Positions 1-8,003 are shown, numbered from the stretch's first letter. The stretch: DNA of 20,870 bases from an uncultured Bacilli bacterium (GCA_944351345.1 CALVPO010000008.1:1-20870); one strand, 5' to 3'. The notes: a model not told the origin generated them from the sequence alone. Numbers and translations are program-made.

Positions 1-54
1 GCAGATAATGTCTTTGGCATGTTATAATTTAATTAAGGATAAAGAGGTGATATT

Positions 55-1317
55 GTGAGTGATAATTATAATGAGATTTTGAAAGAAAAAAAGGTTTATA
101 AGGACCCAGTTGTTTCGCATGAACATAGATTTTTTAAATTATCTCTTTTGGCTGGTGTATTAGTATCTATTATAGTAATTGGTATTAGCTATTTAGTTTA
201 TTATAATACTATTTTAGATAGTGAGAGTGTATTTCTTAATAATATTATAAAACTTAGTAATAGATATAGTTCTTTAGTTGATAACATTAGACCTAATTAT
301 GATTTAGCTAATAATTATACTTTGGATGGTAGTATTACAGTTGGAGATTATAATTATAATTATTCTTTTATATCTGATAATGGTAAATTGATGAGAACGT
401 TTAAAAATAACGATAAGAGTGTTACTTATTATTATGATAATGATCTTAGTTATATTAATATATCTAGTTTAGGTGATTTTTATGTAGAAGTAGATAATAA
501 ATTAAAAACAATTGATGATTATAAAAGTTCTATAGATGGTGTTTTAAATAATTTTTATAATTATATTTATGGTAGTGTTTTTAATAGTTCTCCTTATGAT
601 GTTTATAATAGTTTATATAATATTGATAATTATGATAATTTAATTAATAATATAAAGAATAATTTTAGTACAAAAATAGGTAGTGATAAATATATTAAAA
701 AAATTTATTTAGAAAATAAAGAACCTATTGTTGAGGTTTATTTAGAACTAACTCATAATGATATTAATAAAATTTTAGGAAGTTCGAATAATTTAGTACT
801 TGATGATAATTTGTCTGTTGCTATTACTATGAAAAATAATGCTATTGATAATAGTATTAAATCGATTAAGATAGTTATTAATAATAAGACTAATAATACT
901 AGGGAAGTTATTAATTATCAAGATGATGTTCTTCTTTATACTGATAATGATGGTTTTGTTACTAAAATTGAATATAAAGAAGATGATAATAAAGCTGAGA
1001 TTAGAGTTTCTAAAAATGATATTTTATATAGTGTATTATCATGTACTTTTAAAGATGGTAATAATTCTTATTCTTATCATGTTATTGATGAAATATATAA
1101 TGTTGATTTAAAATTTATTTATGATGATATTGGATATAATTATTCTATAAAAACTAATATTGATAATATTATGAATAGTTTTGAAATAGGTGGTTCTTAT
1201 GCTAAAGTAGGGGATATTAATATTGATAGTTTGCAAATTGTTAAATATGATGATTTAAATGAAAATCAAAAAATACTTTTTAATAAAAGTATTAAGGATC
1301 AATTATTTGGTAATTAA
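55..1317 (+). CDS. Membrane-anchored protein of unknown function
   Basis: I do not recognise this 420-residue protein. It has a short charged cytoplasmic N-terminus, one transmembrane segment at about residues 27-50 (LAGVLVSIIVIGISYLVYY), and a long Asn/Asp/Tyr-rich outer part with no cysteine pairs or repeats that I can pick out. The topology suggests a single-pass protein with an extracytoplasmic domain. The start is GTG at 55, placed by AGAGGTGAT just upstream, which matches the 3' part of the extended Shine-Dalgarno seen at other genes here. A TATAAT at 23-28 is a possible -10, but the -35 would lie outside the window. Its last 15 bases overlap the end of the convergent gene at 1303-1803. 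Function unknown. Confidence 0.85.
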   Translation: MSDNYNEILKEKKVYKDPVVSHEHRFFKLSLLAGVLVSIIVIGISYLVYYNTILDSESVFLNNIIKLSNRYSSLVDNIRPNYDLANNYTLDGSITVGDYNYNYSFISDNGKLMRTFKNNDKSVTYYYDNDLSYINISSLGDFYVEVDNKLKTIDDYKSSIDGVLNNFYNYIYGSVFNSSPYDVYNSLYNIDNYDNLINNIKNNFSTKIGSDKYIKKIYLENKEPIVEVYLELTHNDINKILGSSNNLVLDDNLSVAITMKNNAIDNSIKSIKIVINNKTNNTREVINYQDDVLLYTDNDGFVTKIEYKEDDNKAEIRVSKNDILYSVLSCTFKDGNNSYSYHVIDEIYNVDLKFIYDDIGYNYSIKTNIDNIMNSFEIGGSYAKVGDINIDSLQIVKYDDLNENQKILFNKSIKDQLFGN

Positions 1318-1803
1318 TACTGCTATTGTATCTATAATATTAATAAATATTAAGACATAAGTTAGTTTTTTTGGAATAAGTTTAATAAATTTATTAAAAA
1401 AATTTATACCATAATAGACAAAAAAAGTTCCAAGGGCTCCCCATATTAGTGCTAGTTCTAGGCAAATATACTTGCCAAAATTAAAAGCTTTTTTTGTATA
1501 ATTCCACATATCTATATCAAATAATAGTTTTAAAACATTTCCTCCTATAAATTCAATTATTGTTAAACTAATAGTACAAAGAATAAACGTAATTAATAGT
1601 TTAAAAATTTTATGACATTTAATTTTATCTAATAGATATTTTTTTAATAATATTAGAGTTATTACTCCAAATCCATATACTTCGGTTATTGGTCCGTAAA
1701 AGATTCCACTATGTATATTTACATGTTTAATTTTAAATACAGTGCTTTCCAGTATAAATCCTAATAAAGAGTAGAAAAACAAACAATTAATATAATATAA
1801 CAT
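1303..1803 (-). CDS. Putative membrane protein, ABC_trans_CmpB/DUF1113 family
   Basis: A 166-residue integral membrane protein with about four hydrophobic segments. The N-terminal stretch FFYSLLGFILEST, followed by SGIFYGPITEVYGFG, matches the pattern of the 'putative ABC-transporter type IV' (CmpB, DUF1113) family: a membrane-buried Glu, then a Gly-x-x-Tyr-Gly-Pro and Tyr-Gly-x-Gly motif. The role of this family is poorly defined and the transporter name is historical. The start is ATG at 1803 with AGGTGATAA directly upstream. A weak promoter, TATAAT at 1837-1832 with TTACTA about 16 bases further up, may serve it. The stop lies 15 bases inside the convergent gene 55-1317. Confidence 0.75.
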   Translation of the reverse strand: MLYYINCLFFYSLLGFILESTVFKIKHVNIHSGIFYGPITEVYGFGVITLILLKKYLLDKIKCHKIFKLLITFILCTISLTIIEFIGGNVLKLLFDIDMWNYTKKAFNFGKYICLELALIWGALGTFFVYYGINFFNKFIKLIPKKLTYVLIFINIIDTIAVLITK

Positions 1804-1922
1804 TTTATCACCTAGTAATGTTATGTGTTAGATTATAAAATATTATTCAGTAGTAGTAATATTTTCTTTTTATAAGGTTAAGTTTAAATGTGATATTAGT
1901 AGGTGTTTTATCTAAATTTTAT

Positions 1923-1957
1923 AAAAAAAAGAATATTGCATTTTAATACAATATTCT
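1923..1957 (-). terminator. Rho-independent terminator of the SASP gene
   Basis: A perfect 9-bp stem (1930-1938 with 1949-1957) with a 10-base loop. On the minus strand it is followed by a run of eight T (1930-1923). It lies about 40 bases after the SASP stop codon. Confidence 0.8.
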
Positions 1958-1996
1958 AACTATTTAAGTTTTATAATTAAATTTTATTTTTTTTAC

Positions 1997-2212
1997 TTAT
2001 TTTCCTTGAGTGTAGTTTGATCCACTTATTTGATTTTGTCCTAATCTAACTAATCTTTTAGTGATTTCACCACCAACAGATCCGTTAGCTCTAGAAGTAG
2101 AATCTGCTCCAAGGTTAACACCAAATTCATTAGCTATTTCGTATTTCATTCTTTCGATTGCTTCTTTTGCGCCTGGAACTAACATTTTGCTATTGCTACT
2201 TTTATTGTTCAT
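1997..2212 (-). CDS. Alpha/beta-type small acid-soluble spore protein
   Basis: A 71-residue SASP, the DNA-coating protein that saturates spore chromosomes and protects them from UV and chemicals. Both family signatures are present: the germination-protease cleavage segment MKYEIANEFGV (cut expected between Glu and Ile) and the DNA-binding segment SRANGSVGGEITKRLV. Length is typical of the family. I start it at ATG 2212 because AGGAGGTG (2226-2219) lies 8 bases upstream. The upstream in-frame GTG at 2221 is part of that ribosome site and cannot be the start. In spore formers such genes are read by sigma-G in the forespore; I could not find a convincing sigma-G promoter. The matching protease gene gpr lies at 8399-9430. 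Confidence 0.95.
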   Translation of the reverse strand: MNNKSSNSKMLVPGAKEAIERMKYEIANEFGVNLGADSTSRANGSVGGEITKRLVRLGQNQISGSNYTQGK

Positions 2213-2285
2213 TATGTTCACCTCCTACACTAATAGGTTGTGAACATTTGTTAATTTAATACCTAAATTTAGTTGGTAATTTTTT

Positions 2286-3464
2286 CTAAAAATTAAATTT
2301 TTTATTCTTTTCTATTTTTATAGTTTGAGTATTAGTAATTGCTTCTTCTATTAATTGATTGTAGTCTAGTAATTTTTCGTATTCGAGGCATTTTTCTAAT
2401 TTTGGGTTAATGATAGGATGTTTAGGAAGAAAGATAGTACAGCAGTCTTCATATGGTAGTATTGATGTTTCATATGTGTTTATTTTTTTTGCTATTTCTA
2501 TTATTTCTATTTTATCTAAACATGCTACTGGTCTAATTATAGGAGTTGTAGTTACATTATTTATTACATACATACTATTTAAGGTTTGACTTGCTACTTG
2601 TCCTACTGATTCACCATTTATTATTATTAGAGCTTTATTATTTTCTCTTATTTTGTCTGCTATTCTATACATCATTCTTCGCATTATTGTTATCATGTAA
2701 TTAGGATTAATATTTTTATATATATTTTCTTGAATATTGGTAAAATTAATAATATGTAATTTAATATCTGGTTGATATTCACTTAGTATTTCTACTAATT
2801 TTTTAACTTTATTTAGAGCTTGTGGTGATGTATGTGGTGGAGACTCAAAATATAGACATTCTAGTTTTATTCCTCTTTTCATAGCCATATATCCTGCAAC
2901 AGGAGAATCTATTCCCCCTGATAGCATTAATATTCCTTTTCCAGCAACTCCTATAGGATAACCACCAGAGGCTTCTATTTCTTTAGAATATATATAAGTA
3001 TTATTTTCTCTTATTTCTATTTTTAGAGTATATTCAGGGTTATGGACATCAACTTTTATATTTTGTTTATTTTTTAATAGTAATCCACCTATAATATTAT
3101 TAAAATCCATACTTTTTATAGGAAAATTTTTATTACTTCTTTTAGTTATAACTTTAAATGTTTTGAAGTCTATATTTTTTGTTATTTCTAAGACATTATT
3201 TTTTATATTTTCAATATTATTATCTGTTTTATAACAAATAACTATACTATGGATACCAAATATTTTTTTTAATTTTTCGATAATTTCTTCTAATTCATTA
3301 TCATTTTCTATTTCTATAAACATTCTTACTCTGTTTTTTGTTAATTTTATTTTATAATTTTTTAGAGAGTTTTTTATGTTTTGAGTAAGAATATTTATAA
3401 ATAAATTTCTATTTGCTTTTTTTGTTGTTAGTTCACCATATTTTATTAGAATTATTTTTTCCAT
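2286..3464 (-). CDS. thiI: tRNA 4-thiouridine synthase ThiI
   Basis: A 392-residue ThiI. It adenylates U8 of tRNA and transfers sulfur to make 4-thiouridine; in some bacteria it also feeds sulfur to thiamine synthesis. The N-terminal ferredoxin-like and THUMP regions span about residues 1-165. The PP-loop ATP-binding motif LSGGIDSPVAGYMAMKRG begins near residue 180, and YFESPPHTSPQA follows. A Cys pair, YEDCCTIFLPKHP, lies near residue 345. It lacks the C-terminal rhodanese domain of the E. coli enzyme, as is usual in Bacillota, where a dedicated cysteine desulfurase supplies sulfur; no such gene is next to it here. The start is ATG 3464, with AAGGAGTGATTAA in front. Confidence 0.95.
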   Translation of the reverse strand: MEKIILIKYGELTTKKANRNLFINILTQNIKNSLKNYKIKLTKNRVRMFIEIENDNELEEIIEKLKKIFGIHSIVICYKTDNNIENIKNNVLEITKNIDFKTFKVITKRSNKNFPIKSMDFNNIIGGLLLKNKQNIKVDVHNPEYTLKIEIRENNTYIYSKEIEASGGYPIGVAGKGILMLSGGIDSPVAGYMAMKRGIKLECLYFESPPHTSPQALNKVKKLVEILSEYQPDIKLHIINFTNIQENIYKNINPNYMITIMRRMMYRIADKIRENNKALIIINGESVGQVASQTLNSMYVINNVTTTPIIRPVACLDKIEIIEIAKKINTYETSILPYEDCCTIFLPKHPIINPKLEKCLEYEKLLDYNQLIEEAITNTQTIKIEKNKKFNF

Positions 3465-3581
3465 TTAATCACTCCTTGTATAATAGGGTAGTGTAAGTGA
3501 AAAATCACTTATATTAATTATTTTTTATTTATTCTATTTTATAAGTAAAAATAGTTAAAACTATGGATTATTTATACCCTC

Positions 3582-3750
3582 TTAGTTATTATATTTTCTT
3601 GATATGTAATAACTAGGATCTATTCTTTCGCTCTTTGTAACCCTATATGGTGTTTACCTTTTAAGAATGAATCCTTACTTATTAGTTATTATCCTTATAA
3701 TTCAGATGTTGCTTCTCTTTTGAGTTTAATCGCAGTAAATTATCCTTTTT
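3582..3750 (-). pseudogene. Decayed coding remnant in the thiI upstream gap
   Basis: The gap 3465-3781 has no intact gene. Minus-strand translation gives protein-like pieces in different frames: DNLLRLNSKEKQHLNYKDNN (from about 3744), then KDSFLKGKH, then after a one-base shift near 3649-3658 TPYRVTKSERIDPSYYI, ending at a stop at 3582-3584. Joined, they read as one plausible C-terminal region, so I interpret this as a broken gene. I do not recognise the family. The same stretch carries three copies of a TAATAACTA word: two direct (3583-3591, 3683-3691) and one inverted (3607-3615). A structured RNA is therefore an alternative. A 7-bp hairpin (3494-3500 with 3505-3511) lies nearer thiI. Confidence 0.4.
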
Positions 3751-3763
3751 ATAAATAAAATTT

Positions 3764-3783
3764 AAAAAGAGAAATTTATTCTC
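3764..3783 (-). terminator. Short terminator overlapping a stop codon
   Basis: A GAGAA/TTCTC stem (3769-3773 with 3779-3783) with a 5-base loop, followed on the minus strand by TTTTT and more A/T. It overlaps the TGA stop of the gene 3782-4900. The stem is weak, so termination may be partial. Confidence 0.5.
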
Positions 3784-4900
3784 ATTTAAATTTATATGGT
3801 TTTTGGCTTGTTCCATTACCACTTACGTATAGTGCATCTTTAGTGATACTAATTACTGGCCTTACATATCCTTTATAAGATGCTCTTGTTAAATATAAGC
3901 CTGAATTTTTATTTATTTGGTAAATATTGTAGCTTTTTGTTTTATCTGCTGTCATAGTAAAGAAATTATAATCATAATCTGATATAAAATTGTAATTTGT
4001 GCATGATGCATTTTCTGGAGCTTTACAGTTTGTATCTAGGCTGGCATTCATAAAATCTCTAACAGTGATTAACCCTATATATTGATTTTCAATTACATTA
4101 CTTCTTTCTAATTGAGCACTTTTTCCATCTTCTGTTTCACTAACTTTACCAATATTTAAGTTAAAGTTTGCTAATAATAATTTATTTTCTTCAGTAAATA
4201 ATTGATTACTAGTATAAAGATTATTTACGTAATCTCTGATTCTACTGATACTATAATCATTAATTCCATATCTACCATTACGTTCACTATTATATCTATC
4301 ATCCCAAATAGTTCTTTCTAATATATCTGTAAATATTAAATACATTTTATCATCAGATATTTTTATTATTCGCCAATTATGATTAGCAAATTTTACATAG
4401 TTTTTTACTTTTTCGCCTTTAAATACTAAATCATTATCTATTTGATATAGTCCATCTTTTTCTGTTACAATTTTTTCCTTTTCTTTAATATGATTAATGA
4501 TAGTTTCATATTTGTAGTCATTACCACAATCTAATAGTGGTGTATATCTATATGTATTATTTATATTTGTAACATTAACACTGGCATCACAAGCTATATC
4601 TTCATCTTTTGTATAATCAGTTATATTTTTCATATATTCTTGTGATACTAATGTACTTACTTTTACTTGGGTACTTTCACTAATATTTTCTGGTAATTCA
4701 TTTTCATTTTTTGAATAATATTGTTTTGCAGCATCAACCATAATATCTTCTATTTCACTAAAACTTTTTTTATAGAAAAAATTATAATACATTAGCGAGC
4801 CTATTACAGCAAAAGTTATTATAGATATAAGAACTATACCAATTATTATTAAATTTTTTGTTCCTATTTTTTTTATATATTCATTTAGAATTTTACTCAT
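3782..4900 (-). CDS. Exported, membrane-anchored protein with a DUF6273-like C-terminal domain
   Basis: A 372-residue protein. The N-terminal transmembrane segment lies at about residues 14-42 (NLIIIGIVLISIITFAVIG). It is followed by a roughly 70-residue module beginning SEIEDIMVDAAKQYY and containing two cysteines (about residues 103 and 122). The C-terminal domain starts near WRIIKISDDKMYLIF and ends with YVSGNGTSQKPYKF, an ending common in surface proteins of uncultured gut Bacilli. The relation to DUF6273-like domains is my inference from the W-R-x-x-K and closing motifs. I start at ATG 4900 because GAGGGAT lies just upstream; the in-frame GTG at 4912 has no ribosome site. It has its own promoter at 4924-4952. 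Function unknown; a surface or adhesin role is only a guess. Confidence 0.75.
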   Translation of the reverse strand: MSKILNEYIKKIGTKNLIIIGIVLISIITFAVIGSLMYYNFFYKKSFSEIEDIMVDAAKQYYSKNENELPENISESTQVKVSTLVSQEYMKNITDYTKDEDIACDASVNVTNINNTYRYTPLLDCGNDYKYETIINHIKEKEKIVTEKDGLYQIDNDLVFKGEKVKNYVKFANHNWRIIKISDDKMYLIFTDILERTIWDDRYNSERNGRYGINDYSISRIRDYVNNLYTSNQLFTEENKLLLANFNLNIGKVSETEDGKSAQLERSNVIENQYIGLITVRDFMNASLDTNCKAPENASCTNYNFISDYDYNFFTMTADKTKSYNIYQINKNSGLYLTRASYKGYVRPVISITKDALYVSGNGTSQKPYKFK

Positions 4901-4923
4901 AATATCCCTCACTTACTGTAGAA

Positions 4924-4952
4924 ATTATATCAGATTAATATATATTTATCAA
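4924..4952 (-). promoter_or_regulatory. Sigma-A promoter of the 3782-4900 gene
   Basis: On the minus strand: TTGATA (4952-4947), 17 bp, TATAAT (4929-4924), with TG in the extended -10 position (TGATATAAT). The start codon is 24 bases after the -10. Confidence 0.75.
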
Positions 4953-5023
4953 TAATTTATGTATATTTTATTATTAATAATTGGTAAAAATATTATTACT
5001 TTTATATAGTTATTATTACTTAT

Positions 5024-5052
5024 GAATATTTAAGATCTTTTTTACATATATT
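5024..5052 (+). promoter_or_regulatory. Sigma-E-like sporulation promoter of spoVID
   Basis: GAATATT (5024-5030), 14 bp, CATATATT (5045-5052). Established sigma-E sites read roughly KMATATT, 14-15 bp, CATACAAT; the -35 fits fully and the -10 at six of eight bases. No good sigma-A pair is visible here. In Bacillus, spoVID is transcribed by sigma-E in the mother cell. The predicted RNA start falls near 5058-5060, giving a very short leader. Confidence 0.55.
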
Positions 5053-5074
5053 TTTTTGAAAGGATATGGTGATA

Positions 5075-5986
5075 ATGAGACAAATAATACCATTTAAGAA
5101 AGAATTATTATTTAAGACTAAAATTAGTGAGATAACTTCTATTTCTCTAGAGCATACTCTTCGCTTAGTTGAAGATAATTTTGTTAGTGGTGAATTTCAT
5201 ATAAGTGGTGATTATAAGATGACTGAAGCTTCTATAAATAGAGAGAAATTTTATTTTACTTTGCCATTTGAGATAAATTTAGATGATGATTATATTTCTG
5301 ATTCTGTTTCTATAGATATAGATAATTTTTATTATGAGGTTGTTAATGATGATTCTCTACAAGTTAATATTGATGTTTTTGTAGATGGTGAGAAAAAGAA
5401 AGTTTTAGATGATAATAGTATTTTAGAAAGTGATGTATCTAATGAGACTTTAGATGAAATTGTTGATAGTAGTTGTGCTACTTGTAGGGATGTTAATTTG
5501 GAAAATTTAGAATCAGTTAGTGAAGATGGTGAGGTTAATATTGATAAAGAAGTAGATAGCAATGATAATAATAATATTAGTAATAATATAATAGATATTT
5601 CTTCTTCTAATAATAGTATGATGGAAGAGGAGAATATTAATAATTATGATATTGATAATAGTTTTAGTAATATTGATACTAATAGAGATAATATAGATAA
5701 GACTATTGATTATATGGAAGTACCTAAGGTATCTTTTTCAAATATTCAAAGTAGTTCTGTTGATGATGTGATTCCGTCTAATAATTTTAATTTTTTTAAT
5801 ACAGAGAATTTTGGTACTGATACTTATGTTACTTATTATGTTTATATTGTAAAAGAAGATGATACTATAGATGGTATAATGGATAAATTTAATGTTAGTA
5901 AAGAAGATATTGCTAATTATAATGATATTAGTGATATTAAGAAGGGAACTAAATTAATTATTCCAACTTCTAATACTAATGAATAG
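5075..5986 (+). CDS. spoVID: SpoVID-like spore coat morphogenetic protein with LysM domain
   Basis: A 303-residue protein with SpoVID architecture. The N-terminal domain, about residues 1-95, includes FKTKISEITSISLEH and GEFHISGDYKM, as in the SpoVID N-terminal domain that drives coat encasement. A long acidic, Asn/Ser/Asp-rich linker spans about 105-245. A C-terminal LysM domain, about 253-300, begins YVYIVKEDDTIDGIMDKF and ends KKGTKLIIPT. In Bacillus the LysM end helps place the protein at the forespore surface. It is shorter than the Bacillus protein, mainly in the linker. ATG 5075 is preferred: it follows GAAAGGA (5058-5064) and gives the same -10 to start spacing as neighbouring genes. 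ATG 5066 and GTG 5069 are possible. It overlaps the next gene by 8 bases, so translation is probably coupled. Confidence 0.85.
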   Translation: MRQIIPFKKELLFKTKISEITSISLEHTLRLVEDNFVSGEFHISGDYKMTEASINREKFYFTLPFEINLDDDYISDSVSIDIDNFYYEVVNDDSLQVNIDVFVDGEKKKVLDDNSILESDVSNETLDEIVDSSCATCRDVNLENLESVSEDGEVNIDKEVDSNDNNNISNNIIDISSSNNSMMEEENINNYDIDNSFSNIDTNRDNIDKTIDYMEVPKVSFSNIQSSSVDDVIPSNNFNFFNTENFGTDTYVTYYVYIVKEDDTIDGIMDKFNVSKEDIANYNDISDIKKGTKLIIPTSNTNE

Positions 5987-6884
5987 AGAAATTAGAGAGT
6001 TTTTTGATAAAGAAAATATAGTTACTAAAAAGATTACTATTAAGAAAGATGTTAGAATAATTGATACGGGACAGGATAGGTTTGTTATAAAAAGACGTGA
6101 TAGAAATTTAGATGATTTATTTAAATATTTAGAGTCTAGATCATTTAATTATTTTCCTAAAATATTATATAAGACTAATAATTACGATATTTATGAGTAT
6201 GTTAGTGATACTTCAATTCCTATGGAAGAGAAGGGGATTGATATTATAAAATTACTTACTATGTTGCATAGTAAAACAACTTTTTATAAAGATGTAGATG
6301 AGGATTATTATAAGAAAATATATGAGGGTATTAATTCAAAAATTAATTATTTAGAAAATTATTATAATGATATAGCAGAAATAATTGAGAGACAAGAATA
6401 TATGTCTCCTTCTAGTTATTTGTTTATAAGAAATATATCTTTAGTTTTTCGTGCTCTTAATTATTGTAGATATAATATAGAAAAATGGTATAAAATTATT
6501 GATGAAAAGAAAAGAATTAGGATAGTTAATATTCATAATAATATTAGTCTAGATCATTATCTTTTAGATAGTAGGCCTAATTTTATAAGTTGGAGGCTTA
6601 GTAAAAGAGATATGCCTATATATGATTTGATTAAATTTTATAAAGAGTATTATTTAGAACTTGATTTTTGTGAATTACTTAGGAATTATGAAGTTAATTA
6701 TCCTATGTTATTAGAAGAAAAGTTACTGTTCTTTTGTTTGATATCTTTACCAGAAAAATTAGAATTTAATGATAGTGAATATAATTTGTGTATTAGAGTA
6801 AAGAAATTTTATGATTATTTAAATAGTAGTGATAAATTTATTATGGATTATTTTCCAAAAGAAAATAAGAAACAATATTCGTAA
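5979..6884 (+). CDS. YsxE/CotS-like spore coat pseudokinase
   Basis: A 301-residue protein of the CotS/YutH/YsxE type, related to aminoglycoside/choline kinases. In Bacillus, ysxE follows spoVID in the same operon and its product localises to the coat under SpoVID control; the gene order here is the same. N-terminal lobe: RFVIKRRDRNLDDLFKYL, with a Lys as expected for ATP binding, then YDIYEYV. The catalytic segment appears degenerate: IVNIHNNISLDHYLL (about residues 180-195) replaces the usual His-x-Asp-x-x-x-x-Asn loop, and NFISWRLSKRDMPIYDL has Ser-Trp where the metal-binding Asp motif would stand. I infer a structural, probably non-catalytic coat protein. ATG 5979 lies inside spoVID with no clear ribosome site of its own. 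Confidence 0.8.
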   Translation: MNREIREFFDKENIVTKKITIKKDVRIIDTGQDRFVIKRRDRNLDDLFKYLESRSFNYFPKILYKTNNYDIYEYVSDTSIPMEEKGIDIIKLLTMLHSKTTFYKDVDEDYYKKIYEGINSKINYLENYYNDIAEIIERQEYMSPSSYLFIRNISLVFRALNYCRYNIEKWYKIIDEKKRIRIVNIHNNISLDHYLLDSRPNFISWRLSKRDMPIYDLIKFYKEYYLELDFCELLRNYEVNYPMLLEEKLLFFCLISLPEKLEFNDSEYNLCIRVKKFYDYLNSSDKFIMDYFPKENKKQYS

Positions 6885-6901
6885 GAGTTTCTTATTTTTT
6901 T
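6862..6901. terminator. Bidirectional terminator between convergent genes
   Basis: A perfect 12-bp stem (6862-6873 with 6887-6898) with a 13-base loop. T runs lie at the plus-strand 3' side (6895-6901), and TTATTTTCTTTT follows on the minus strand. It overlaps the last codons of both the ysxE-like gene and the transglutaminase-like gene. Confidence 0.8.
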
Positions 6902-7824
6902 GTTTCGGGGAAATAATCATTTTTAAAATAATGTACGTTATCATCTAATTTTTTTAGAGTTTCTGTAGTTATTAGAAAATAATTATCTCTAGTTATATTT
7001 TTTTCACTTACTGGATCATCCCAAGTTAAATCTAAATGATACCAAATTCCATCTAAGTAAACTAAATTCCAAATGTGTTGATCGTTACTTATTTTGTAAT
7101 TAATTATATTTAATTTATTTAAAAATATTGCCATAGCATCTGAATAGCCACTACATATTCCATAATGTTCAATTAGAACTCCGTAAGCTGTATTAGATTT
7201 ATATGTTTCATCGTTTATATTTTTGGTTTTTAGAGTATCATAGTCTGTTTGATTAATAATATAATCGTGAATAGTCTTTATTTTGTCTTTAGTAGACATG
7301 TTATTAGTTATATTTTCTTCTATTATTTTATTAACTATTGTATCGATTTCTTTTTTTTCTTGTTCTTTATAAGTATGTTTTATTTTTATTTCTATTACAT
7401 TATCATTAAAATTAAAAGTTATACTATCAAAACTATTATATGGGTGAACATAATTATTTAATACACTTAATAAATCAATGTCATTACTTATGCTATTCAT
7501 GTCATTGTAACATTCAGTATAATTTTTTCCACAATATTTCTCAGAATAAGTTGCTCCTGCATTAATTGTGTAATAAATAGCGTTTATTATATCTTCTCTA
7601 GAATTTACTTCTGATTTTGTATAATTTTCTACATATTCAAAATTATCTTCTAAGAAAAGACTACTTTCGGTAGTTTGACCATATTTTCTTTCAATACTTC
7701 TAGAGGTTAGAAGAAATTTTATATCACTTTTTAAGAATGTACATACAGTTATAAAAGTTATAACAAACGCTCCTACTGTTACAATAGCTTTTTGTCCAGA
7801 ACTTAGTTTTTGGTTTCTTCCCAT
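6892..7824 (-). CDS. Membrane-anchored transglutaminase-like protein
   Basis: A 310-residue protein with one N-terminal transmembrane segment (about residues 12-30, AIVTVGAFVITFITVCTFL) and a C-terminal transglutaminase-like (papain-fold) domain. The likely catalytic triad is complete: Cys in YGICSGYSDAM (about 222), His in NDQHIWNLV (about 248) and Asp in YHLDLTWDDP (about 263). Domains of this kind usually act as cysteine proteases or in protein or peptidoglycan crosslinking; the substrate cannot be told from sequence. A cysteine pair, YCGKNYTEC, near residue 100 in the outer part could form a disulfide. The start ATG 7824 follows TTGGTTGGTGTGAT. Upstream lies a 45-bp tandem duplication. 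It shares a terminator with the convergent ysxE-like gene. Confidence 0.85.
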   Translation of the reverse strand: MGRNQKLSSGQKAIVTVGAFVITFITVCTFLKSDIKFLLTSRSIERKYGQTTESSLFLEDNFEYVENYTKSEVNSREDIINAIYYTINAGATYSEKYCGKNYTECYNDMNSISNDIDLLSVLNNYVHPYNSFDSITFNFNDNVIEIKIKHTYKEQEKKEIDTIVNKIIEENITNNMSTKDKIKTIHDYIINQTDYDTLKTKNINDETYKSNTAYGVLIEHYGICSGYSDAMAIFLNKLNIINYKISNDQHIWNLVYLDGIWYHLDLTWDDPVSEKNITRDNYFLITTETLKKLDDNVHYFKNDYFPETKK

Positions 7825-7861
7825 ATCACACCAACCAATCTATATATAATATTATTGCTAT

Positions 7862-7959
7862 AATTATAAAGAGACTAAATTATCTTTTAGAATTAACTTA
7901 TACTTAAATTATAAAGAGACTAAATTATCTTTTAGAATTAACTTATACTTAAATTATAA
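7862..7959. repeat. 45-bp tandem duplication, about 2.2 copies
   Basis: 7862-7906 is repeated exactly at 7907-7951, and the first 8 bases recur at 7952-7959. It lies between rpsT and the transglutaminase-like gene, in the likely promoter region of the latter. On the minus strand each unit contains a TATAAT word, but without a matching -35. The perfect identity implies a recent event. Confidence 0.9.
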
Positions 7960-8003
7960 TATAAACTTATATTTATATCAATAGATAAAGTTAAATTTTA
8001 ATT

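Noticed and set aside
2213..2221. GTG start of the SASP at 2221
   Set aside because: This GTG is part of the AGGAGGTG ribosome site; the ATG at 2212 has correct spacing.
2231..2260. Sigma-G promoter of the SASP gene
   Set aside because: CCTATTA resembles a -10, but the nearest -35 match is 20 bp away and the RNA start would fall inside the ribosome site.
3465..3781. TPP, SAM or T-box riboswitch, RNase P or SRP RNA before thiI
   Set aside because: None of the conserved core motifs of these RNAs is visible on either strand.
5332..5562. Minus-strand ORF of 76 codons inside spoVID
   Set aside because: Shadow of the spoVID linker on the opposite strand, low-complexity Ser/Thr/Leu composition, no ribosome site.
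7862..7959. CRISPR-like repeat
   Set aside because: Direct tandem units with no spacers between them and no cas genes nearby.
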